This document shows positions 23,367-28,712 of a DNA stretch of 28,712 nucleotides, in pieces. The stretch's first letter is position 1. Each line of letters starts with the position of its first letter. Under the pieces are notes generated by a model. It was not told where the DNA came from. It made no database searches and saw only the letters and a program-made list of their open reading frames with translations. The position numbers and the translations under genes are program-made. This DNA comes from Streptomyces sp. NRRL F-2580. Lineage in GTDB: Bacteria > Actinomycetota > Actinomycetes > Streptomycetales > Streptomycetaceae. The DNA lies in the NCBI RefSeq assembly GCF_000720115.1, contig NZ_JOIR01000058.1, positions 1-28,712 of the forward strand. Reading direction: 5' to 3'.

Positions 23367-25249
23367 CCCTGAAGGTCCAGCACGTCCAGCAGAGCCGCGG
23401 TTTCGAACTGCTGACTAATCGTCATGTCCCTCAGGTCCCCGTCGAGTTCCCGAATGGCGGCCAGGGTCTCGATCGCCGCGATGGCCGCTTCCCTGGTGGC
23501 CTGACCGTCGGCGAGCTCGGGCGGCAGCTCGCCCGCGCCCGGCGCGAAGGCCGAGGGCAGGGTGAAGCGGGGCGCGATGCCGCGGGTGGCGAGGAGGTGG
23601 TTGATCTCGTGGAGGTTCTCCATCGTGACCCGGGCCTGGCCGATCAGCAGACCACCGGCCTGGTCGCCGAGTGCGAACGTGGCTTGCAGGGTGCCGAGCA
23701 GTGCCGCGTAGTACCGGTCGCTGAGGTCGAGCAGCGTCCGGCCCAGCTCGTCCTGCGCGCCCGGCCGCCGCAGGGGTCGCAGGTACACGAGGGGATCGAG
23801 GCCCACCAAGTGCTCCTTCACCGCGGTGAACCGACGGAAGTGCTCCTCGCCCTCGTCGATGACGAGCTTGATCAGGTGGGCCAGCCTGTCGGCCTCGGGG
23901 AACACGTCCGGCTGCTTGATGATGCTCCGGTGCAGCTGGACGTACATGCCGTCGAGGCCGGTGCCCACCTGTTGGCTGGGGGCCTCCACGTCGATGAACC
24001 ACTGCAGTTGCGCGGGTGTCAGCGGGCGGAGCTCGAAGGGGTGGACCGTGTCGCGCACGATCTCCGCCGCCCGCCCGACGACGGGCTTCTCGCCCAGGGT
24101 GCCGAGGGCCTCGTTCACCCAGCGCAGGTGCCGCATCTCGTCGACCGCGACCTCGAACACCTCGAAGGCCGCGGCGTGGATCCGCCGCATCAGCCGACTC
24201 GCCGAATCCGGCAGCTCCCTGGGCGCGTTGAGCGAGTAGTGCGCGTACAGGTACTCCACGCTCAGTGCGTGCTCGACGGTGGCCAGTGACTTGAGCCTGC
24301 TGATCACGGTCGCCCGGTCGAGGAGCGGGATGTCGGGCGGCACCGGGTTGCCGATGCTGTCGTCCTCGCGGTCGTTGAGCACCACGGGCAGCACCTGCCA
24401 GTCGGAGATTAGCCGGGGGTAGCCGAGCTCCAGCCGCCTGCGCGGGCTGCCGAGGTCCAGTGCGTCCGTGTCGAGGTCCGGGACCGGTGTGCGGTCCGCA
24501 CGCAGGAAGTTCATCTGCGGGATGCTCTCGTCGGCGTTGCCGGCGACGTCGGGTTTCGAGGCGGCCCAGTAGAAGCAGCCGCAGTCACGAAAGTCGTACT
24601 GCCAGGGGGCGCACAGGCTGCGGGTGAGGTCTCCCGGCCGGTACACCTCCGGGTCGATAACCCCGTTCTCGTCCAGGTACCGGGCCCGGTCCGAGACCAG
24701 CACGGCCAGCTGGAACCGGCCGTCGGGGGCACGGCGGACGAAGCTCTCACCGCTCATGCGCAGGGCGTTGAGGTTGCCGACCGCGGCGGCTCCGAGCGTG
24801 GCGACGGTTGTCTGGCGCCCCAGCAGGAGTACGGCGATCCGGCCCGGCAGCAGATCGTGCACCTGCCGCCAGACATCCAGGCCGTCGCGTTCACGGCAGT
24901 CGACCGGCTCGACCTGGGCGTCGGTCTGGTCCACCCGGGTCCGGCCGCACACGGCCCCGATGAAGACCTGGTTGTCGCCCGTCAGGTCCGCCGTGGTCAG
25001 CCTGTGGGCGGCGGCCACCCCGCCGGTCACCTCCAGCGCCCGGGAGCCGTTGTAGCGGTGGAAGTCGAAGAGCATCCCGGGGAAGAAGGCCTTGTCGAGG
25101 TTGCGCTGGTCGAACTCGAGCCCCGGGAAGCAGTTGTCGACCCCGCTCTCCGGGCGGGTGTTGGAGGGGTTGCCGCGTACGACGTGGTCGGCCCGCGCGG
25201 TGAGGTTGCGCGGGAGGATCTTCCCAGTGGGAGTCGGCAGGTCGGGCAT
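23363..25249 (-). CDS. CTQ-core protein fused to a ferritin-like domain
   Basis: A 628-aa protein; ATG 25249 has AAGGAG seven bases upstream and lies 20 bases after the radical SAM stop. Residues ~35-300 resemble the catalytic half of LodA: N-C40-F-P-G-L-E-F-D matches H-P-G-C-E-L-T-W, then G-D-L-T-R and P-W-Q-Y-D219-F-R-D-C223 match G-D-L-T-R and P-W-Q-T-D-T-A-S-C of the fusion at 12565. W284 (I-S-D-W-Q-V-L-P) is 61 residues after C223, the expected spacing for a cysteine tryptophylquinone. Residues ~315-560 form a ferritin-like bundle: T-V-E-H, D-E-M-R-H, D-E-G-E-E-H supply possible di-iron ligands, resembling the VioB-type ferritin-like domain. The LodA N-terminal region is absent and is supplied by the gene at 26682. 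I infer the quinone-bearing subunit of a two-part oxidase. Confidence 0.78.
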   Translation of the reverse strand: MPDLPTPTGKILPRNLTARADHVVRGNPSNTRPESGVDNCFPGLEFDQRNLDKAFFPGMLFDFHRYNGSRALEVTGGVAAAHRLTTADLTGDNQVFIGAVCGRTRVDQTDAQVEPVDCRERDGLDVWRQVHDLLPGRIAVLLLGRQTTVATLGAAAVGNLNALRMSGESFVRRAPDGRFQLAVLVSDRARYLDENGVIDPEVYRPGDLTRSLCAPWQYDFRDCGCFYWAASKPDVAGNADESIPQMNFLRADRTPVPDLDTDALDLGSPRRRLELGYPRLISDWQVLPVVLNDREDDSIGNPVPPDIPLLDRATVISRLKSLATVEHALSVEYLYAHYSLNAPRELPDSASRLMRRIHAAAFEVFEVAVDEMRHLRWVNEALGTLGEKPVVGRAAEIVRDTVHPFELRPLTPAQLQWFIDVEAPSQQVGTGLDGMYVQLHRSIIKQPDVFPEADRLAHLIKLVIDEGEEHFRRFTAVKEHLVGLDPLVYLRPLRRPGAQDELGRTLLDLSDRYYAALLGTLQATFALGDQAGGLLIGQARVTMENLHEINHLLATRGIAPRFTLPSAFAPGAGELPPELADGQATREAAIAAIETLAAIRELDGDLRDMTISQQFETAALLDVLDLQG

Positions 25250-25269
25250 GGACGGGCTCCTTCGGGCCT

Positions 25270-26685
25270 TCAGACGGTGCTGGCACTGCTCGTGAGCGGG
25301 GCCGCCGCGGACCGCTGCTCGAAGAACTCGGGCGCGGCCTGGCCGAGTTCGACGTAGGCGCGCAGGCAGAAGGACAGCCAGCCGCGGATGTAGTCGCAGC
25401 CGGGCCGGCCCCGTCGGCTGACCTCGTGGTAGCAGCCGCCGCCGCACAGGTAGCGGGCCCAGCAGGACCGGCAGGGCTCCTGCCGGTCCACGTGGCGTTC
25501 GGCCAGGTGCCGTTGCCGGGCGGCGGTGTCGGGTCCGGCGGCCAGTGAGCCCATGGCGAAGGCGGGGTCGTCGACCAGCCGGTGGCAGGCGTAGAGGCCC
25601 CCTTCCGCGGAGGCGCTGAGGTAGCCCGCGCCGGCCCCGCAGGGGTAGGGGCGGTGGGCGCCCCGGTGCAGCTGCTCCATGGCGGTCTGGAAGTTGCCGA
25701 ACGGGTAGGCGCGGCCGGCCGACAGCTCCGCAAGGGCCCGTTCGCCGCAGGCGGTCATCTGCTCGAGGAAGCCCGCGAAGGCCTCGGTGGTGATCTCGTA
25801 CGCGGGGTCCGGGGCGCTGACCACCGCACCGAACCCGACCTCGTCGAAGCCGAGCGCGATGCCGTGCTCCAGGACGTCCAGGAGACGGCCGGTGTACGGG
25901 GTGACGCTGACGCGCGCGGAGAGGTGGCGGGGGCGGCCGTGGCGGGCGAGCGTGTCGAGCCCGGCCCGTAGCCGGTCGTATGCGCTGGCTCCGCCGGGCG
26001 CCCTGCGCAGGGCGTCGTGGCCGGTCCGGTCGCCGTCCAGGCTGACCGTGACGGTGAACGGGTGCTCCGCGAACAGTGCCGCGTCGTCGGGCCGTACGGT
26101 CGTCAGGTTGGTGGTGAGCGCGAAGCGGACCCGGTGCCCGGTGGTGGCCCCCGCCCGGACGGCGTACCGGACCACCTCGTGCACCAGGTCGCGGGCGAGT
26201 AGCGGTTCGCCGCCCATGAAGCCCACGACGACGTCTGAGCCGGGCGCCGCCTCGGCCAGCAGCCGGTCCACCGCCGCGTACGCGGTGGCCCGAGGCATCG
26301 CCCGGGCGCTTCCCCCGAACCGGCCCTCGTCGGCGTAGCAGTGACCACAGCTCAGATTGCAGGCCTGCATCACGTTGAGGGAGATCGAGGACAGCGGAGG
26401 CGGTGCGAGGGGAGTGCCGTCGATCCGCGGTGCCCCCCAGAGCGGGAGGTCCAGCGTGCGCCCCAGCTCGTCGAGGGAGCCCTCCGAGGCGGAGAGCCAC
26501 TCCTCCAGCCGGACCGCCGTCGCCTCGGGCAGGTCGTACAGACGGCTGCCGTCGGCGACGAAGAGATGGGCCCCGTGCGCACTCCGGAAGGCCCGCACCT
26601 GCGCTCCGGGCCCGGCCGGCAGCGGGCTCGTGGCTTGTGCCGGGACGTCCGGGGGCCGCCGCCCGATCTGCAGGAGTACGGTCAC
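25270..26685 (-). CDS. Radical SAM/SPASM protein, QhpD-like maturase
   Basis: A 471-aa protein from GTG 26685, overlapping the upstream stop by four bases (GTGA). The radical SAM cluster is C109-N-L-S-C113-G-H-C116, followed by G-F-M-G-G-E-P and the later S-L-D-G motif. The C-terminal SPASM/twitch region has C349, C367 (Y-A-C-H-R-L-V-D-D), C405-x2-C408, C414-G-G-G-C418, C430 and C440, enough for two auxiliary Fe-S clusters. The first ~90 residues form a small domain that may bind a partner peptide. SPASM enzymes of this shape install thioether or C-C crosslinks in polypeptides; QhpD makes Cys-to-Asp/Glu thioethers in the CTQ subunit of quinohemoprotein amine dehydrogenase. Lying between the two halves of a LodA-like oxidase, it probably modifies one of them. 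Confidence 0.85.
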   Translation of the reverse strand: MTVLLQIGRRPPDVPAQATSPLPAGPGAQVRAFRSAHGAHLFVADGSRLYDLPEATAVRLEEWLSASEGSLDELGRTLDLPLWGAPRIDGTPLAPPPLSSISLNVMQACNLSCGHCYADEGRFGGSARAMPRATAYAAVDRLLAEAAPGSDVVVGFMGGEPLLARDLVHEVVRYAVRAGATTGHRVRFALTTNLTTVRPDDAALFAEHPFTVTVSLDGDRTGHDALRRAPGGASAYDRLRAGLDTLARHGRPRHLSARVSVTPYTGRLLDVLEHGIALGFDEVGFGAVVSAPDPAYEITTEAFAGFLEQMTACGERALAELSAGRAYPFGNFQTAMEQLHRGAHRPYPCGAGAGYLSASAEGGLYACHRLVDDPAFAMGSLAAGPDTAARQRHLAERHVDRQEPCRSCWARYLCGGGCYHEVSRRGRPGCDYIRGWLSFCLRAYVELGQAAPEFFEQRSAAAPLTSSASTV

Positions 26686-28064
26686 GTGCCCGGCTCCGTC
26701 CTGTCACGCAGGCCCTGGGCCCAGGCGGTCAGCAGGTCGTACTGCCGTCGGGTCAGGTGCAGCGGTCCAGCGTCGGCACCGCGCATCCCGATCGGCATGC
26801 GGCGGTCGGTGTAGCTGGGCGGCAGGTCCTCGGCCGGTGGCCGTACCACGCGGTCGAGCAGATCGGGCTGCTCACGCACCATGTCTTCCAGAGCCTCGAG
26901 GGCGACGAAGCGGCGGTGGCGCCGACGACCGCGGTCGGTGAGCGCGAGGAGAACGCCGGTCAGCGGTTCGGGAACCGTCCACGCGACCCCTTCGTAGGTG
27001 TCGAGGACGCGCTGGTTCTGCACGTCCACGTTCATGTTGCCCATCGTTTCGAGGACCCGTTCGAAGAGATCACGGATCTCCAGCGCGGTCTGTCCCTCGT
27101 CGGCGATGTAGGAGGGGTCGCTCACTTCGGCGCGCTTGACCCGGTCGGCGAGTCCGTCCGCGAGGGAGACGAAGGGCCTGCGGTCCGGTGCGAAGTCGGG
27201 CGGGCTGACCACGATGCGGGCGGTGACGGTGAGACCTCCCGGCAGGGTCACGGCGACCGTGCCGTCGCAGACGTCGTCGACCATGCCCAGGCTGGCCTGG
27301 ATCTGCCGCTCCGCGCCCGCGAACAGGCCGGGGGGCGAGGTCCGTTCATCGTCGCTGATGTCACTGAGCCTCAACCGGCACCACGGCGCGGCCGGATTGA
27401 GGATGAGCCGCTCCTGCGGGAGCTGGTACCCGGTGTTCGCGGCGAGCTCGGCCAGGTTCGTCGGCCCGTACACGAACCCTTTCCCCGGGGTGAACCGCAG
27501 CCGGAGTTCGGGGAGTTCGGCGTTCGGCGCGGGCACCTGGACCGAGCCGAGCGGGAGGGACTTGCCGGCCGGGACGAGCGGGTTGGCGGTGTCCTGCGGA
27601 GAGTGCCCGGCGAGCGGGTGCCGCTGGTGGTCGTCGCCACGGACCTCGGCCCGGGCCTCGACGCGGTCGTCCTGCTGCTGGGTGATGTGGTGGGACTTGA
27701 GGTTGGCGACGGAGACCTGCCAGCGCACGTCGCCGAGGCCCAGCCCGAAGTCGGCGAGCACGTCGGCGGTGAGGACCCCCGTGCGCTGCTCGCCGTCGGC
27801 GGTGGTCCAGCTGCCGTGCACCTCGAAGAACGGGCACACCGGCCGCCAGCCGTCCGCGTCCTTGAACCGGACCTTCTGCGGCATCCGCGTGGTCAGGGTG
27901 CCGTCGGCGGCGAGGTCGAGGCTCTCCACCGGCTCCACGGTGGTCTTGCCCGTACCGCGCGGGGTCAGGTCGCTGGGTCCGTAGCGGTAGTTGTCGCACG
28001 GCATCGGCGAGGAACCCAACCGGGCGATGGCGAGGGGTGGTTGAAGCCAGATACGGTCGATCAC
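26682..28064 (-). CDS. Stand-alone LodA-like N-terminal domain protein
   Basis: A 460-aa protein; GTG 28064 is chosen because AGGAGG stands five bases upstream. It resembles the N-terminal two thirds of LodA without the quinone core: I-W-L-Q-P-P-L-A-I-A-R-L-G-S-S matches I-H-P-A-I-G-V-A-R-V-G-D-S of the fusion at 12565, D-V-R-W-Q-V-S-V-A-N matches D-L-R-W-T-V-H-V-A-N, and I-V-V-S-P-P-D-F-A-P matches V-V-T-A-P-P-N-Y-A-P. It ends L-T-R-R-Q-Y-D-L-L-T-A-W-A-Q-G, corresponding to L-S-P-L-Q-Y-R-L-L-Q-R-W-A-R-G, which in the fusion lies shortly before the CTQ residues. It contains no P-W-Q-x-D-x3-C motif. I infer the structural subunit that partners the quinone-core protein at 23363. It is first in the operon. 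Confidence 0.75.
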   Translation of the reverse strand: MIDRIWLQPPLAIARLGSSPMPCDNYRYGPSDLTPRGTGKTTVEPVESLDLAADGTLTTRMPQKVRFKDADGWRPVCPFFEVHGSWTTADGEQRTGVLTADVLADFGLGLGDVRWQVSVANLKSHHITQQQDDRVEARAEVRGDDHQRHPLAGHSPQDTANPLVPAGKSLPLGSVQVPAPNAELPELRLRFTPGKGFVYGPTNLAELAANTGYQLPQERLILNPAAPWCRLRLSDISDDERTSPPGLFAGAERQIQASLGMVDDVCDGTVAVTLPGGLTVTARIVVSPPDFAPDRRPFVSLADGLADRVKRAEVSDPSYIADEGQTALEIRDLFERVLETMGNMNVDVQNQRVLDTYEGVAWTVPEPLTGVLLALTDRGRRRHRRFVALEALEDMVREQPDLLDRVVRPPAEDLPPSYTDRRMPIGMRGADAGPLHLTRRQYDLLTAWAQGLRDRTEPGT

Positions 28065-28147
28065 CGGCACCTCCTGGCGGGCGTGCCGCCGGCGGGGCGG
28101 CGGCGTACGGGCCGACCCCGGAGCGCGGTCCACCCCGTGCGGTAGAG

Positions 28148-28179
28148 TTACGGGACGTAATCAAACATACGAGTCTCGT
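28148..28179 (-). promoter_or_regulatory. Two palindromes two helical turns apart upstream of the split-CTQ operon
   Basis: TTACG-GGA-CGTAA (28148-28160) and ACGAG-T-CTCGT (28169-28179) are perfect short palindromes with centres 20 bp apart, so they would face the same side of the helix. A further GTGTC/GACAC pair lies at 28186-28201. They are 84-137 bases upstream of the GTG at 28064, in the only gap where the operon promoter can lie, and the AT content is locally raised. No convincing -35/-10 pair is seen. Operator function is inferred. Confidence 0.45.
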
Positions 28180-28252
28180 GACCCTGTGTCACGCACGACA
28201 CGGCGGGCCGCGGCCGGTCTCCGTCACCGGCGGGACGCGACCGCTCGTGCCG

Positions 28253-28410
28253 TCAGTCCGCCTCCGTGACGGTGCCGGACCAGGGGCCGGACGGGTGGCC
28301 GTCCGGCTCCATGCCCCAGGGCTCGCACCGCTCCCACGGGTACGCGCCGCTGGCGGCGTACTGCCGCGCCAGTTCGAGGAAGACGTCGCCGCGGCCCGCG
28401 TCGGCCGCCT
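28253..28410 (-). pseudogene. 3' end of an unrecognised gene
   Basis: The minus strand reads T-R-E-A-A-D-A-G-R-G-D-V-F-L-E-L-A-R-Q-Y-A-A-S-G-A-Y-P and then W-E-R-C-E-P-W-G-M-E-P-D-G-H-P-S-G-P-W-S-G-T-V-T-E-A-D, stop at 28253. The composition is clearly coding, but the frame has no plausible start and loses coding character beyond about 28410, so it is a truncated remnant. It is reminiscent of short Streptomyces proteins with a P-W-E-R-C-x-P-W-G-M-E-P-D-G-H-P-S-G-P-W motif. Function unknown. Confidence 0.5.
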
Positions 28411-28434
28411 CGCGAGTCGGCCGGGTCGCCGCCC

Positions 28435-28617
28435 GTGGTCCCTGGCGGCGTGCCGGAGCCGTACGGCCGCGCCGAGGGATTCCAGCTCCCCGGCCTCGCC
28501 GTCCGCGCGGCCGGGGTACGCCAGCACATGGCGGACGCCCTGCAGCGCCACCACGCGTGGATCCGCGAGCACGGCGTGGACATGCCCGAGGTCACGGACT
28601 GGACGTGGGACGGCTAG
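28435..28617 (+). pseudogene. C-terminal remnant of a phosphoketolase-like gene
   Basis: About 60 codons ending R-Q-H-M-A-D-A-L-Q-R-H-H-A-W-I-R-E-H-G-V-D-M-P-E-V-T-D-W-T-W-D-G, stop at 28617. The ending x-R-E-H-G-x-D-x-P-E-V-x-x-W-T-W is the characteristic C-terminus of xylulose-5-phosphate/fructose-6-phosphate phosphoketolases, enzymes of about 800 residues. The rest of the gene is absent here: upstream sequence in this frame is not phosphoketolase-like. Confidence 0.55.
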
Positions 28618-28712
28618 GGCGTGTATCGAAAGTGCCTGGTGAGGATGACGGAGAGCCCTTTTGTGATCAAGAATGATTGGATGGTCATGCTTGAGACTCC
28701 CCGTTTGATCCT
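28618..28712. mobile_element. Possible end of an insertion sequence
   Basis: Directly after the phosphoketolase-like stop, the GC content drops sharply and the sequence begins GGGCGTGTATCGAAAGTGC, which looks like an insertion-sequence terminus. Near the window edge, ATG-GTC-ATG-CTT-GAG-ACT could begin a coding frame. The partner repeat and any transposase lie outside the window, so this is a weak call based on composition and position. Confidence 0.3.

Noticed and set aside
23363..25249. A violacein or indolocarbazole pathway, because the ferritin-like domain resembles VioB
   Set aside because: No tryptophan oxidase (VioA/RebO-like) or further pathway enzymes are present, and the N-terminal half matches the CTQ core.
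23363..26707. A single 1114-codon minus-strand frame covering the radical SAM region and the ferritin-like protein
   Set aside because: The first ~485 codons are an out-of-frame reading of the radical SAM gene (Arg/Pro-rich). The real protein begins at ATG 25249 with a good ribosome binding site.
22368..28064. A quinohemoprotein amine dehydrogenase (QHNDH) operon
   Set aside because: The radical SAM and flavoprotein resemble QhpD and QhpG, but there is no diheme subunit (no C-x-x-C-H pair), no beta-propeller subunit and no small QhpC-like peptide. The partners look like LodA halves instead.
1..28712. CRISPR arrays, tRNA or rRNA genes
   Set aside because: No regularly spaced repeat-spacer units, no cloverleaf-like segments and no conserved rRNA stretches were found on either strand by reading.

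Overview
The window is very high-GC DNA with GTG and ATG starts, GGAGG-type ribosome binding sites, 4-bp GTGA/ATGA overlaps and many actinomycete-specific families (DUF6188, DUF6193, DUF4241, DUF5133, S37 peptidase, Streptomyces-type plasmid stabilization protein). It is almost certainly Streptomyces or a close relative, and it looks like an accessory or chromosome-arm region because truncated genes and transposase remnants are frequent.

Layout. 1-3776: the 3' end of a secreted transglycosylase-like gene with a strong terminator, a DUF6188 protein, a secreted S37 tripeptidyl aminopeptidase, and a divergent DUF6193/DUF4241 pair. 3836-5890: decay zone with a 5'-truncated ArsR-type regulator, an ATP-dependent DNA ligase fragment lacking both ends, and an IS5-type transposase fragment. 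6211-15603, minus strand: a probable transcription unit running from a catalase-LodA fusion through LodB, two tandem metzincin-type metalloprotease paralogues, a 72-aa protein and a cysteine-rich protein to a hairpin terminator. 15880-22352: a second debris island with IS5, two ISL3 transposase remnants, plasmid-type small genes, an alpha/beta hydrolase, a DUF5133 gene, a regulator fragment and an integrase fragment. 22368-28064, minus strand: a tightly coupled four-gene operon. 28253-28712: gene remnants and a probable IS edge.

The most interesting content is two different systems that look built around the cysteine tryptophylquinone (CTQ) oxidase fold of LodA/GoxA. System A is a 1012-aa polypeptide with a catalase-like heme domain fused in front of a complete LodA-like domain, followed by its LodB-type flavoprotein and two metalloproteases. 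System B appears to split LodA between two genes: a 460-aa protein carries the LodA-like N-terminal beta-rich region, and a 628-aa protein carries the cysteine/tryptophan cofactor core fused to a ferritin-like helical domain. Between these two genes lies a radical SAM/SPASM protein of the kind that matures quinohemoprotein amine dehydrogenase (QhpD-like), and after them comes a second LodB/QhpG-like flavoprotein. Both quinone-core proteins share the motif P-W-Q-x-D-x3-C with a tryptophan 60-63 residues downstream; in LodA (recalled, Cys516-Trp581) the spacing is 65.

Inferred working model: the flavoproteins hydroxylate the cofactor tryptophan, the quinone oxidases act on an amino group and release H2O2, the fused catalase domain removes or uses H2O2, and the metalloproteases may process a component of the system. 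Substrates are unknown. All homology statements come from reading the translated sequence and family memory; no database search was possible.
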